A stretch of DNA of 64,000 nt, from NCBI GenBank assembly GCA_036770365.1, contig DAIPJH010000010.1, positions 12,542 to 76,541 on the forward strand. The letters are read 5' to 3'. Made by a program: the position numbers and the translations under genes. Source of the DNA: DAIPJH01 sp036770365 (GTDB taxonomy: Bacteria > Pseudomonadota > Alphaproteobacteria > Rickettsiales > UBA998). How positions within the stretch are numbered: position 1 is the stretch's first letter; each line of letters opens with the position of its first letter. The notes beneath the pieces are model-generated. The model searched no databases. It was not told the origin of the DNA and saw only the letters and a program-made list of their open reading frames with translations. Below, piece after piece: positions 51,438 through 61,718 of the stretch.

Positions 51438-51788
51438 TTACTTTAGAATTACCAGTAATTTCTCCGGGGGGCGCGCTATCACCGCTTTTTCACCATACAC
51501 TACCACAGGACGCTCTAACAGCTTCGGATAGACTGCGATCGCCTTGTAAACATCTTGATTACTACTTTGTTTGCTAAGTCCCGCGATCTTATATTCCTCT
51601 TCACCAACGCGTAACAGATCGTGTGCGGCTACACCAAGCATGTCATGCAAGTGCTTTACTTCTGATTCTGTTAATGCCTCATGCAAATAATCACGAATTT
51701 CTGGCTGGACACCTCGCGCCTGCAACAATGCCAACGCCTCACGCGATTTGCTACAACGAGGATTATGATAAATGGTAATTTTCTGCAT
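51438..51788 (-). CDS. ArsC-family arsenate reductase (glutaredoxin type)
   Basis: The 116-residue thioredoxin-fold protein has the active Cys12 in I-Y-H-N-P-R-C-S-K-S-R and the late R-P-V-V-V-Y block found in ArsC. Members reduce arsenate with glutathione and glutaredoxin; some relatives (Spx/YffB) have other roles. No arsenic efflux gene is nearby. It lies downstream of lpd on the same strand but with a ~130-base gap. Confidence 0.88.
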   Translation of the reverse strand: MQKITIYHNPRCSKSREALALLQARGVQPEIRDYLHEALTESEVKHLHDMLGVAAHDLLRVGEEEYKIAGLSKQSSNQDVYKAIAVYPKLLERPVVVYGEKAVIARPPEKLLVILK

Positions 51789-51917
51789 TACACATAACCA
51801 TTCAAAAATGGATTTGAAGCAAGTATCTCAAGGCATTTTCGCCCATAGCACCACATAGTACATGAGGATACGAAGACGAAAATAACGTAAAAACAATCCC
51901 TCAAATTCGTCTTTATC

Positions 51918-53303
51918 CTACATATGAATAGGCTTTGCAAAGCCACCAAGTGCAGCTTCTTTGACCGCCTCATTAAGGTCTGGATGCGAATGACAGGTAC
52001 GCGCAATATCTTCAGATGATGCGCCATATTCTAACGCAAGCGTTGCCTCTGCAATCAATGTCCCCGCACTTGGACCAATAATATGCACACCGTACACTTT
52101 ATCGGTTTTTGCATCGACCAGCATTTTAACAAAACCCTCAGCATCACCGTTCGCACGTGCGCGGCTGTTAGCTAAAAACGGAAATTTACTAACCTTATAA
52201 TTTGCACCCGCTGCTTTAAGCTGCTCTTCGGTTTTACCCACGGTCGCAAACTCAGGATGGGTATAGACCACTCCTGGAATTGCATCATAATTCACATGAC
52301 CATGCTGACCCGCGATAATCTCAACCGCAGCAATACCCTCTTCTTCTGCTTTATGTGCAAGCATAGGCCCTACAATTACGTCGCCAATCGCATAAATGGA
52401 AGGCACACTGGTACGATAGTGCTTATCAACAGGAATGCGTCCACGCTCATCTAGCTTAATGCCGACTTTCTCTAAACCAAGACCGTCTGTATGTGGTTTA
52501 CGACCAACCGCCACCAAGACAATATCCGCCTTCACGGTTTCAACTTTACCGCCAACCGCAGGCTCAACAGAAAGCTCAACACCTTTACCTTTTTTCGCAG
52601 CCGTAACCTTCGCGCCCAAGCGAAATTTGATGCCTTGTTTTTCTAAAATCTTTTGAAATGCTTTCGCACATTCATCATCCATTCCAGGGAGAATACGGTC
52701 TAAATATTCTATCACTTCCACGTCAGCACCAAGACGACGCCAGACCGAACCAAGCTCCAGCCCAATCACACCACCACCAATCACCACCATTTTAGAAGGC
52801 ACTTTATCAAGGTTAAGTGCGCCAGTCGAAGACACAATGGTTTTCTCGTCAATCTCAACATTAGGAAGCGTTGCCACTTCTGAACCTGTCGCAATCATGA
52901 TATTTCTTGCAGTGTATACATCTTTGCCCACGGTGACTTGATTCGCACCCGTAATTACTGCTGCACCTTTGATGCGCGTAACTTTGTTTTTCGCAAACAA
53001 GCCATCAATTCCTTTGGTCAGCCCAGATACCACATCATCTTTACGCTTCAACATCGCCTTCAAATCAAGTGATACCTTACCCGTCACAATACCATGCTCA
53101 GACGCATGCTTGATCGTATCTTCAAACTTCTCCGAAGAACACAGCAAAGCCTTCGAAGGTATGCACCCCACATTAAGGCACGTACCCCCCAGTGTATCGC
53201 GCTTTTCAACACATGCGACTTTCAACCCAAGCTGCGCTGCTTTAATAGCACCAACATAACCACCCGGTCCTGCACCAATAACGATAAGATCAAATTCACT
53301 CAT
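51918..53303 (-). CDS. lpdA: Dihydrolipoyl dehydrogenase (E3)
   Basis: The 461-residue flavoenzyme reoxidises lipoyl groups of the 2-oxoglutarate complex. The FAD motif G-A-G-P-G-G-Y, the redox disulphide G-G-T-C-L-N-V-G-C-I-P-S-K (Cys42/Cys47), the NAD motif G-G-G-V-I-G-L-E-L and the catalytic His-Glu in C-H-S-H-P-D-L-N-E are present. The start at 53303 (M-S-E-F-D-L) is chosen over an in-frame site at 53342. It follows sucB after 111 bases that contain repeat B. Confidence 0.95.
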   Translation of the reverse strand: MSEFDLIVIGAGPGGYVGAIKAAQLGLKVACVEKRDTLGGTCLNVGCIPSKALLCSSEKFEDTIKHASEHGIVTGKVSLDLKAMLKRKDDVVSGLTKGIDGLFAKNKVTRIKGAAVITGANQVTVGKDVYTARNIMIATGSEVATLPNVEIDEKTIVSSTGALNLDKVPSKMVVIGGGVIGLELGSVWRRLGADVEVIEYLDRILPGMDDECAKAFQKILEKQGIKFRLGAKVTAAKKGKGVELSVEPAVGGKVETVKADIVLVAVGRKPHTDGLGLEKVGIKLDERGRIPVDKHYRTSVPSIYAIGDVIVGPMLAHKAEEEGIAAVEIIAGQHGHVNYDAIPGVVYTHPEFATVGKTEEQLKAAGANYKVSKFPFLANSRARANGDAEGFVKMLVDAKTDKVYGVHIIGPSAGTLIAEATLALEYGASSEDIARTCHSHPDLNEAVKEAALGGFAKPIHM

Positions 53304-53334
53304 GACTTTACTGCCTTCATTTAGGATTTTCATG

Positions 53335-53408
53335 CTTGTCATTTCAGCGTAGGCTGGAATCTAAACAGCCTATCCTCCAGATGCCAGCCTATTGGCTGGC
53401 ATGACAAG
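53335..53408. repeat. Dispersed inverted-repeat element B, copy 2
   Basis: A 74-base unit bounded by CTTGTCAT and ATGACAAGG, with GCCAGCC-TATT-GGCTGGC as an inner hairpin. It sits between sucB and lpd and would be transcribed within the suc mRNA. Confidence 0.8.
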
Positions 53409-53414
53409 GTACAA

Positions 53415-54578
53415 TTATAGACCCAAGACCAAACGACGTGGATCTTCAATCACCTCTTTAATACGCTTCAAGAAAGTCACAGACTCACGACCATCAATGA
53501 TGCGGTGATCATAAGACAATGCGAGATACATCATGGGACGAATCACCACTTCACCATTTTTCACCACAGGGCGATCTTCGGTGCGGTGCATCCCAAGAAT
53601 GGCTGATTGTGGTGGGTTGATAATTGGGGTAGACATCAAAGAACCATACACGCCGCCATTAGAAATAGTAAATGTACCGCCAGACATATCCGATACAGAC
53701 AGTGTACCTTTACGCGCTTTTTCAGCTAAACGACCAATTTCCGCTTCGATCCCAGCAATGCTAAGTTTATCTGCGTCGCGTACCACAGGCACAACCAAGC
53801 CATTTTCTGTGCCAACGGCTACGCCAATATCGTAGAAGTTTTTGTAAATGATTTCATCGCCAGAAATCTCAGCATTCACTTCTGGAATCTCTTTAAGTGC
53901 CGTCACCGCTGCTTTAACAAAGAAGCCCATAAAGCCCAAACGCACTCCATGTTTTTTCTCAAAAACGTCTTTATATTCATTGCGAAGTGCCATCACCGCC
54001 GACATATCAATATCATTAAAAGTAGTTAAAATAGCGGCAGTGTCCTGAGAGTCCTTTAAACGTTTTGCAATCGCCTTACGAAGTTTCGTCATTTTCACAC
54101 GCTCTTCACGAGGACCACGCGCTGCAACCGATGTAATCCCATCTTCAAGTGCGTTCATCACATCACCTTTGGTCAAACGACCATCTTTACCACTTGCTGC
54201 AATTGCCGCCGCATTGATTTGTGGATTCTCTGCAAGTGCTTTCTCAACAGAAGGCGGGTTCTTACCCACAGAACTGTCCACTACTGCTGGCGCGGGAACA
54301 GCTGCTTTCGTCGCAGGTACTGCGGACGCAGCTGCCACCGCCCCCACCTTAATTGTACCAAGCAAACCACCAATATTCACTGTGACACCAGTCTGTGCAT
54401 CAATCGACTCAAGTACACCAGAATCTGGCGCAGGCACTTCCATTGATACTTTATCAGATTCCAACTCGACGATCGGTTCATCTTTTTTCACCGCTTCACC
54501 AGGTTGTTTGAACCATTTTGCCACGATTGCCTCACTGACAGATTCACCAAGTGAAGGGACGAGAATTTTACCACTCAT
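53415..54578 (-). CDS. sucB: Dihydrolipoyllysine succinyltransferase (E2 of 2-oxoglutarate dehydrogenase)
   Basis: The 387-residue core subunit has a lipoyl domain with Lys43 in E-S-D-K-V-S-M-E-V-P, an Ala/Pro-rich linker, a peripheral-subunit binding segment (A-A-I-A-A-S-G-K-D-G-R-L-T-K-G-D-V), and a catalytic domain ending with Y-D-H-R-I-I-D-G-R-E. It transfers succinyl groups to CoA. It lies between sucA (34 bases upstream) and lpd. Confidence 0.97.
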   Translation of the reverse strand: MSGKILVPSLGESVSEAIVAKWFKQPGEAVKKDEPIVELESDKVSMEVPAPDSGVLESIDAQTGVTVNIGGLLGTIKVGAVAAASAVPATKAAVPAPAVVDSSVGKNPPSVEKALAENPQINAAAIAASGKDGRLTKGDVMNALEDGITSVAARGPREERVKMTKLRKAIAKRLKDSQDTAAILTTFNDIDMSAVMALRNEYKDVFEKKHGVRLGFMGFFVKAAVTALKEIPEVNAEISGDEIIYKNFYDIGVAVGTENGLVVPVVRDADKLSIAGIEAEIGRLAEKARKGTLSVSDMSGGTFTISNGGVYGSLMSTPIINPPQSAILGMHRTEDRPVVKNGEVVIRPMMYLALSYDHRIIDGRESVTFLKRIKEVIEDPRRLVLGL

Positions 54579-54612
54579 GATTAAGCTCCTTAAGTATTCT
54601 GTATAATTAAAA

Positions 54613-57489
54613 TCAGCTAGCTTTGCGTTTTTGAACGACGCCCATTTGCATTGCTACGGATAAAATTTCTTTTTGTTCGCGCTCATGGATTTTCATATAA
54701 CCTGCCGCAGGTGAAGCCGCTGCTTTACGACCAACGTAACGCACACGTTCACCATCACGACCCACATTATCAAGTGCATCTTCAAGATAAGATACAATGA
54801 AACGCCACGCACCCATATTTTCTGGCTCTTCCTGACACCAAATAACTTCCGCGTTCGGGTAACGCTTAAGCTCCGTGGCCATTTCGCTTTCAGGAAATGG
54901 ATAATACTGTTCCACACGCAAGATAGCTATATCATTAATATTTTGTGCTTCGCGCTCTGCTAGCAGGTCATAATACACCTTGCCACTAGTAATTACCACA
55001 CGGCGAATTTTCTTATCATCAACTAATTTTGCAGACTCAGGATACATTTTTTTGAAGGCTGTACCTTTGCCCATATCTGCGAGAGATGACACACAAAGCT
55101 TATGACGCAATAGCGACTTTGGACTAAATACAATAAGCGGCTTACGAAAATTGCTATGCAACTGACGACGAAGCACGTGAAAATAATTCGCAGGCGTAGT
55201 ACAGTTTACCACTTGCATATTATCTTCCGCACACATTTGCAAATAACGCTCCATACGCGCTGAAGAATGCTCCGGACCTTGACCTTCATAGCCATGTGGC
55301 AACAACATCACCAAACCTGACATACGCAGCCATTTCACCTCACCTGACGTGATGAACTGATCAATGATCATTTGCGCACCGTTTGAGAAATCACCAAACT
55401 GACCCTCCCAAAGCGTGAGAGCATTCGGTTCAGAAAGACTATAACCGTATTCAAAACCAAGCACCGCAAGTTCAGAAAGTGAACTATCAATCACTTCATA
55501 GGTCGCCTGTTCACCCCCAAGATTATTAAGCGGCACATAACGGCTTTCATTATCTTGATCCACTAGCACGGAGTGACGATGTGAGAATGTCCCACGGCCA
55601 CAATCCTGACCGCTGAGACGTACACGATGACCTTCTTTAAGCAAAGTCGCAAAGCCTAACGCCTCACCCATTGCCCAATCAAGCCCCTCGCCTGATTCCA
55701 TCATCTGCTCTTTTACCTTGAGTAAACGCACAATCTTACTATTTACATGGAAATTTTTGGGTTCTTTCGCAAGTGACATTCCTAATTCTTGTAAGATTTT
55801 CACATCCACACCTGTTGCTGGCTCTTTACGTTCCAATATTTTTGGACGTTCAAACCCACTCCATTTACCCTCTAACCAATCCGCATTATTAGGCTTAAAT
55901 CCACGCGCAATATCATACTGCTCATTGAAAAATTGTTTAAATTCTTCAAATTCTTGTGCAACATCTTGCTCACGAATTACGCCATCTTTAATAAGTTTTT
56001 CAGCGTAAATCGTCGCAGGTGATTTCTTCGCCTTGATGGTATTATACATCAATGGCTGGGTAAACATCGGCTCATCACTCTCATTGTGACCGTATTTACG
56101 GTAACAAATTACATCCACCACCACTTCACGCTGGAATGTTTGACGAAACTCAACAGCCAATTTACACGCAAACACCACCGCTTCAGGATCTTCACCATTA
56201 ACATGAAAAATCGGGGCTTGCACCATCTTTGCTACGTCCGAAGGATACGGCGTAAAGCGCGAATATTTCGGGCTAGTAGTAAAACCAATTTGGTTATTGA
56301 CGATCACATGGAGCGATCCACCTGTACGATAACCACGAAGCTCAGAGAGTGATAATGTTTCTGCAACAGACCCTTGACCCGCAAACGCTGCATCACCATG
56401 TAGCTGAATCCCCAACACTTGAGTTTTGAACTCATCACCATGTTGATCCATTTTCGCACGAACCTTACCGCACACCACAGGATTAACGACTTCTAAGTGT
56501 GACGGATTTGCAGTGAGTGATAAATGCATTTTATGCCCATCATCAAATTCACGGTCACTTGATGCACCCAAGTGGTACTTCACATCACCTGACGTACCTA
56601 CCCATTCAGGAAAATCAAGATTTCCATGAAAAAGTGAAAGCATTTCGGCGTAAGGTTTACCCATAATCGTAGTCAGCACGTTCATGCGACCACGATGCGG
56701 CATCCCAATCACGATTTCTTTTACTTTATGTTTAGCTGCAGTTGAAATTGCCGCTTGAATCCCTGCAATTGCTGCGTCACCACCTTGAATCGAAAAACGT
56801 TTTACACCAGGATATTTCACTTGTACGAATTCTTCAAACGCCTCAACTTCAATCAAATTATCCAAAATTTCATGTTGCTCATCTGCACTTAACACTGGAC
56901 GACCACGCATTGATTCCACACGTTCTTGAATCCACTGTTTCTGCTCAGGAAATTGAATATGCATAAATTCTACAGCAAAGGTCGAGCAATACGTTTGCTT
57001 TACAATATCTAAAATCTCGGCAACCGTTGCTTTTTCTTTACCCAAAGTCCCATTAAGTTCAATCGGACGATGATAATCACTCTCACTAAAACCATAGTTT
57101 TTTGGATCTAGTTCTGGGTGATATTTCACTGCTTCTTGCTGTAGTGGATCAAGATTAGCTATTAAATGACCACGCACACGATACGCATGAATCAAACGCT
57201 GCGCACTAATGCTATCTTGAATGGCACGTGCATCCACCACAGATGCGGCTGGCTTCATACCTTTATCAATAGGTTTTGCCAAAGACGCATCTTCTGCACC
57301 AATAATTTTGTGGGTTTTTGGAGCCCAATCTGGATAAAAAATTTCTCCTGTATCACCAAGTGATGAGAAATATTCTTTCCAGCTTGCATCCACAGATGCA
57401 GGATTTTGCAAATAACGTGCATACATTTCTTCAACGAAGACACTGTTAGCACCGAATAAATAACCAGTTTTTTGAAAATCGTTACTCAT
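54613..57489 (-). CDS. sucA: 2-oxoglutarate dehydrogenase E1 component
   Basis: The 958-residue ThDP enzyme decarboxylates 2-oxoglutarate. Signatures: E-E-M-Y-A-R-Y-L near the N-terminus, G-M-P-H-R-G-R-M-N-V-L, G-D-A-A-F-A-G-Q-G, the H-G-Y-E-G-Q-G-P-E-H-S-S-A-R block, and late E-E-P-E-N-M-G-A-W. AAAGAGG lies five bases before the ATG. It follows sucD after 70 bases holding a stem-loop. Confidence 0.98.
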   Translation of the reverse strand: MSNDFQKTGYLFGANSVFVEEMYARYLQNPASVDASWKEYFSSLGDTGEIFYPDWAPKTHKIIGAEDASLAKPIDKGMKPAASVVDARAIQDSISAQRLIHAYRVRGHLIANLDPLQQEAVKYHPELDPKNYGFSESDYHRPIELNGTLGKEKATVAEILDIVKQTYCSTFAVEFMHIQFPEQKQWIQERVESMRGRPVLSADEQHEILDNLIEVEAFEEFVQVKYPGVKRFSIQGGDAAIAGIQAAISTAAKHKVKEIVIGMPHRGRMNVLTTIMGKPYAEMLSLFHGNLDFPEWVGTSGDVKYHLGASSDREFDDGHKMHLSLTANPSHLEVVNPVVCGKVRAKMDQHGDEFKTQVLGIQLHGDAAFAGQGSVAETLSLSELRGYRTGGSLHVIVNNQIGFTTSPKYSRFTPYPSDVAKMVQAPIFHVNGEDPEAVVFACKLAVEFRQTFQREVVVDVICYRKYGHNESDEPMFTQPLMYNTIKAKKSPATIYAEKLIKDGVIREQDVAQEFEEFKQFFNEQYDIARGFKPNNADWLEGKWSGFERPKILERKEPATGVDVKILQELGMSLAKEPKNFHVNSKIVRLLKVKEQMMESGEGLDWAMGEALGFATLLKEGHRVRLSGQDCGRGTFSHRHSVLVDQDNESRYVPLNNLGGEQATYEVIDSSLSELAVLGFEYGYSLSEPNALTLWEGQFGDFSNGAQMIIDQFITSGEVKWLRMSGLVMLLPHGYEGQGPEHSSARMERYLQMCAEDNMQVVNCTTPANYFHVLRRQLHSNFRKPLIVFSPKSLLRHKLCVSSLADMGKGTAFKKMYPESAKLVDDKKIRRVVITSGKVYYDLLAEREAQNINDIAILRVEQYYPFPESEMATELKRYPNAEVIWCQEEPENMGAWRFIVSYLEDALDNVGRDGERVRYVGRKAAASPAAGYMKIHEREQKEILSVAMQMGVVQKRKAS

Positions 57490-57508
57490 GCTTGCCTCTT
57501 TACAGCGA

Positions 57509-57539
57509 AACTCTCCCCACCAACTCAGCGAGGAGAGTT
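57509..57539 (-). promoter_or_regulatory. Stem-loop between sucD and sucA
   Basis: AACTCTCC pairs with GGAGAGTT (8 bp) over a 15-base loop in the 70-base gap. There is no U-tract. It may adjust sucCD versus sucAB output by attenuation or mRNA processing. Confidence 0.5.
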
Positions 57540-57559
57540 ATCTGTAGTTTGATTATCAT

Positions 57560-58435
57560 TTACGCTGCGAGCAGCTCTTTCATTGTTTTACCAAGACGCG
57601 CTGGAGAATCTGAAACGCGAATACCCGCCAAACGCATCGCTTCCATTTTATCATCCGCGCCACCCTTACCGCCAGATACTATCGCACCTGCGTGACCCAT
57701 ACGACGACCTGGAGGAGCAGTACGCCCCGCGATAAAACCAACAATTGGTTTCTTAATTTTGCTGTTTTTAATAAAATGTGCTGCTTCTTCTTCAGCAGAA
57801 CCACCAATTTCACCAATCATAATTACAGCATCCGTTTCTTTATCAGCGAGGAACAGCTCCAACACATCAATAAAGTCTGTACCATTAACAGGATCACCGC
57901 CAATACCCACACAGGTAGATTGACCATACCCTTCCGCAGAGGTTTGTGCCACCGCTTCATAGGTAAGCGTACCTGAACGAGAAAGAATTCCAATACGACC
58001 TTTTTTATGAATATGCCCTGGCATAATCCCAATTTTGCACTCACCCGGAGTAATAACACCTGGGCAGTTAGGCCCAATAAGACGTGTTTTAGAACCACAG
58101 AGTGCGCGTTTTACTTTCACCATATCAAGTACAGGGATACCCTCAGTGATACAAATCGCAAGTTCAATTTGTGCATCAATAGCTTCCAAGATCGCATCTG
58201 CGGCAAAACGTGGAGGAACATAAATCACACTCGCATTTGCACCTGTCTTGATACGCGCTTCCTCTACAGTATCATAAACTGGCAAGCCAAGATGTTCCTG
58301 ACCACCCTTACCAGGCGTCACACCACCAACCATTTTTGTACCGTATGCAAGAGCTTGCTCTGAGTGATATGTGCCTTCACGACCCGTAAAACCCTGACAA
58401 ATTACTTTAGTATCTTTATTGATAAGAATAGACAT
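57560..58435 (-). CDS. sucD: Succinyl-CoA ligase, alpha subunit
   Basis: The 291-residue subunit binds CoA and carries the phospho-histidine. Seen are Q-G-F-T-G-R-E-G-T-Y-H, G-P-N-C-P-G-V-I-T-P-G, and the active-site region ending G-H-A-G-A-I-V-S-G-G-K-G-G with the phosphorylated His. Its ATG overlaps the sucC stop by one base (TAATG), so the two subunits are coupled. Confidence 0.98.
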   Translation of the reverse strand: MSILINKDTKVICQGFTGREGTYHSEQALAYGTKMVGGVTPGKGGQEHLGLPVYDTVEEARIKTGANASVIYVPPRFAADAILEAIDAQIELAICITEGIPVLDMVKVKRALCGSKTRLIGPNCPGVITPGECKIGIMPGHIHKKGRIGILSRSGTLTYEAVAQTSAEGYGQSTCVGIGGDPVNGTDFIDVLELFLADKETDAVIMIGEIGGSAEEEAAHFIKNSKIKKPIVGFIAGRTAPPGRRMGHAGAIVSGGKGGADDKMEAMRLAGIRVSDSPARLGKTMKELLAA

Positions 58436-59607
58436 TACGCTGCCTCCCGCTTAACGGCTGATACAATTTTCTTCGCTGCATCTTCAAGATTATCGGCAGG
58501 AGTGATTGCCAATCCAGAAGAAGCCATCATTTTTTTGCCCAATTCTACGTTCGTACCCTCTAAGCGTACAACAAGCGGAATATTCAAGCCAACTTCACGT
58601 GCCGCAGCAATCACACCTTCTGCAATAATATCGCAGCGCATAATACCACCAAAGATATTTACCAAAATACCTTCGACGTTAGGATCAGACATAATCAACT
58701 TAAATGCTTCAGTCACTTTTTCACGGTTTGCACCACCACCAACATCAAGAAAATTCGCAGGCTCAGAACCATGAAGCTTAATAATGTCCATTGTTGCCAT
58801 AGCAAGACCAGCACCATTGACCATACAGCCAATATTACCATCCATTTTTACATAAGAAAGACCAAATTTCGCTGCTTGACGCTCTAAAGGATCTTCCTCA
58901 TCTTCATCACGCATTTCATATACTTCTGGCTGACGGAAAAGCGAGTTTTCATCAAAATTAAATTTCGCATCAAGCACGATCAATTTACCTTCTTTGGTAA
59001 TCACCAACGGATTAATCTCGATTTGAGAAGCATCTGTTTGAACAAAGCAATCATACATTGCCATCACGAGTGCATCGAAATCTTTATGAAGTTCTTTAGG
59101 AAGGTTTAAACCAAAAGCCAATTTACGAGCATGGAAACCTTGAATACCTGAAGCAGGATCTACTTCAACCGTAAGGATCTTTTCTGGGTGATGTGTAGCA
59201 ACTTCTTCAATGTCCATGCCGCCTTCAGTAGAAGCCATAAAAGTTACGCGTGACGTTGCACGATCAATCACCATTGAAAGATAAAGCTCTTTATCAATGT
59301 TACTGCCCTCTTCAACATAAATACGCTTTACTTCCTTACCTTCTGGACCAGTTTGATGCGTAATCAAAGTCATACCAATCATGTCTTTGGCATAAGCATT
59401 CACTTCATCAAGTGTCTTAGCAAGTTTAACGCCGCCTGCTTTACCACGACCACCAGCATGAATCTGGGCTTTAACTACCCAAACCTTACCACCTAAACTT
59501 TGTGCGACTTGTTCTGCTTCAGCAGGAGTATAAGCAACACCCCCACGTGGAACAGAAACACCATATTTTGCCAAAACTGACTTGGCTTGATACTCATGGA
59601 TATTCAT
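58435..59607 (-). CDS. sucC: Succinyl-CoA ligase, beta subunit
   Basis: The 390-residue subunit has an ATP-grasp fold, with M-N-I-H-E-Y-Q-A-K at the N-terminus, Q-I-H-A-G-G-R-G-K-A-G-G, and G-G-A-N-R-E-K-V-T and N-I-F-G-G-I-M-R-C. AGGATGA lies before the ATG. It is the first gene of the sucCDAB-lpd series. In many alphaproteobacteria mdh stands just upstream; here rho does, 193 bases away. Confidence 0.98.
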   Translation of the reverse strand: MNIHEYQAKSVLAKYGVSVPRGGVAYTPAEAEQVAQSLGGKVWVVKAQIHAGGRGKAGGVKLAKTLDEVNAYAKDMIGMTLITHQTGPEGKEVKRIYVEEGSNIDKELYLSMVIDRATSRVTFMASTEGGMDIEEVATHHPEKILTVEVDPASGIQGFHARKLAFGLNLPKELHKDFDALVMAMYDCFVQTDASQIEINPLVITKEGKLIVLDAKFNFDENSLFRQPEVYEMRDEDEEDPLERQAAKFGLSYVKMDGNIGCMVNGAGLAMATMDIIKLHGSEPANFLDVGGGANREKVTEAFKLIMSDPNVEGILVNIFGGIMRCDIIAEGVIAAAREVGLNIPLVVRLEGTNVELGKKMMASSGLAITPADNLEDAAKKIVSAVKREAA

Positions 59608-59800
59608 GATCTCATCCTGTGTTATTTAACTTTAAACCCCAAACACCACAACGTATCCGTTCTGGTATAACTTCCCCACAAAAACCTACTACAACTTCTT
59701 TGCCTTGATTTTTGTAAATTCGTCTTCTTTTTAAGACCACATCATCATATTTTTTACAACTGTGCGCCTTAAAGCATAATCATCTTACCTAGGCAATAAA

Positions 59801-61066
59801 TTAGGAGTTCATTTTATCAAAAAACTCATCATTACCTTTGGTCTCTTTCATTTTATCAAGCAAGAATTCCATTGCATCAATCACACCCATAGGATTAAGG
59901 ATACGACGCAACATCCAGACTTTAGCAAGCGTACCTTTATCATATAAAAGGTCTTCCTTGCGCGTTCCTGACTTTGTAATATCAATCGCAGGGAAAACCC
60001 GCTTATCTGCAAGCTTCCGTTCAAGAATAATTTCTGAGTTACCCGTACCTTTAAATTCTTCAAAAATCACTTCGTCCATACGCGAACCCGTATCAATTAA
60101 TGCCGTCGCAATAATGGTAAGTGACCCACCATTTTCAATATTACGTGCAGCCCCAAAAAAACGTTTTGGACGTTGAAGTGCATTTGCATCCACCCCACCT
60201 GTTAAAACTTTACCTGATGAAGGAATAACCGTGTTGTAAGCTCGCGCCAAACGCGTAATAGAATCAAGCAAAATTACTACATCTTTTTTATGTTCAACAA
60301 GACGTTTCGCTTTTTCAATCACCATTTCCGCAAGCTGAACGTGACGATGCGCAGGCTCATCAAAAGTAGAACTAACAACCTCACCCTTTACCGAACGTGC
60401 CATATCAGTAACTTCCTCAGGACGCTCATCAATTAAGAGTACAATCAACGTACATTCAGGATGATTGGTCGTAATTGCATGAGCAATATTTTGAAGTAAT
60501 ACCGTTTTACCCGTACGTGGTGGCGCAACAATCAAACCACGTTGTCCCTTACCAATCGGCGCAACAATTTCAATGACTCGACAGCTTTGATCTTCTTTTT
60601 CTTTAATCACTGTACGTTCTACTTCTAAATGAAGGCGTTCTTCAGGATAAAGAGGAATCAAATTATCAAAATTAACTTTATGTTTTGCAAGTTCAGGATC
60701 ATCACCATTAATCGTATTAACTTTGGTGAGTGCAAAATAACGTTCATTTTCTTTTGGAGCGCGGATTTCACCATCAACAGTGTCCCCTGTACGCAAACCA
60801 AATCGCTTAATAAAGGCTGGAGAAACATAAATATCATCAGGACCAGCAAGATAATTCGCCTCTGAAGAACGAAGGAATCCAAAACCATCTTGTAATACTT
60901 CTACAACCCCTTCACCAAGAAGGGTTTCATTCTTTTCTGCCATATTTTTCAATATGGTAAAAATCATATCTTGCTTAAGTAATGCACTCGCATTTTCTAC
61001 GCCATATTCTTCTGCCATAGCCAAAAGTTCATGTGGCTTCTTATTTTTTAGTTCTTTGATTTTCAT
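59801..61066 (-). CDS. rho: Transcription termination factor Rho
   Basis: The 421-residue hexameric helicase has the N-terminal Rho domain (L-K-N-K-K-P-H-E-L-L), an RNA-binding domain (G-F-G-F-L-R-S and Y-V-S-P), and an ATPase with Walker A A-P-P-R-T-G-K-T and the L-I-D-E-R-P-E-E-V-T-D-M block. A long leader of about 100 bases precedes it. In other bacteria Rho controls its own mRNA through the leader. Confidence 0.98.
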   Translation of the reverse strand: MKIKELKNKKPHELLAMAEEYGVENASALLKQDMIFTILKNMAEKNETLLGEGVVEVLQDGFGFLRSSEANYLAGPDDIYVSPAFIKRFGLRTGDTVDGEIRAPKENERYFALTKVNTINGDDPELAKHKVNFDNLIPLYPEERLHLEVERTVIKEKEDQSCRVIEIVAPIGKGQRGLIVAPPRTGKTVLLQNIAHAITTNHPECTLIVLLIDERPEEVTDMARSVKGEVVSSTFDEPAHRHVQLAEMVIEKAKRLVEHKKDVVILLDSITRLARAYNTVIPSSGKVLTGGVDANALQRPKRFFGAARNIENGGSLTIIATALIDTGSRMDEVIFEEFKGTGNSEIILERKLADKRVFPAIDITKSGTRKEDLLYDKGTLAKVWMLRRILNPMGVIDAMEFLLDKMKETKGNDEFFDKMNS

Positions 61067-61167
61067 GTGTTTTCTTGATGTAAGTTAGAGAAAAAATGGG
61101 GGATAAACCTTAATTCTTAAAGGAATAAGAAAAAATAAATGAGGCTTATGAATGAGAAGAAGCCACC

Positions 61168-61196
61168 TAGCTAGAATAATCAGCGATTTAGGTCAA
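61168..61196 (-). promoter_or_regulatory. Putative rho promoter
   Basis: On the minus strand TTGACC (61196-61191) and TAGCTA (61173-61168) are 17 bases apart, about 100 bases before the rho start. The -10 match is modest. Confidence 0.4.
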
Positions 61197-61256
61197 TCAT
61201 TATTTCATAAAAACCTTAAGAAGAAGATAACAAAAAACCTTTGAAGCAAAATTGTA

Positions 61257-61715
61257 TCAAAAAGGCTTCATTACCACGAGTAATATGATAATTATCATCA
61301 AAACTGTTGGGATTTCATTAAGATAACGATAAAATTTGTGACTGTGACGATTTACATCTTTTTCAAAATCTTTACGATAGCGCGCAATCATCCCATGTAC
61401 AGCAAACATACCAATGAGTGCCATCATTTTTCCATGCATCCATCCATCATGTAATAAACTAGGGTTTGCTATAAGCATAATAATCCCAAACAATAATGCT
61501 GCAATCATTGCTGGATTAATAATATAACGCAGCAAGCGTCGTTCCATAACCTTAAATAAAGGATGGGTAGGTGAATCCATATCAAGCTGCGCATGATAAA
61601 CAAAAAGACGTGGCAAATAAAGCATTCCCGCCATCCATGATATCACTGAAATAATATGTAAAGCTTTGAATAATAAATAATATTGTAATAACCATTCTTG
61701 CATATTATTAATCAT
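61257..61715 (-). CDS. hemJ: Protoporphyrinogen IX oxidase HemJ
   Basis: The 152-residue membrane protein has four helices and the HemJ pattern: K-A-L-H-I-I-S-V-I-S-W-M-A-G-M-L-Y-L-P-R-L, where His and Arg are essential in characterised members, and later G-K-M-M-A-L-I. It oxidises protoporphyrinogen to protoporphyrin. It begins three bases after the hemH stop; a start four codons on is also possible. Confidence 0.92.
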   Translation of the reverse strand: MINNMQEWLLQYYLLFKALHIISVISWMAGMLYLPRLFVYHAQLDMDSPTHPLFKVMERRLLRYIINPAMIAALLFGIIMLIANPSLLHDGWMHGKMMALIGMFAVHGMIARYRKDFEKDVNRHSHKFYRYLNEIPTVLMIIIILLVVMKPF

Positions 61716-61718
61716 TTT

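Noticed and set aside
51789..51917. Possible small gene between arsC and lpd
   Set aside because: The only open frame is out of frame with lpd and has no ribosome site.
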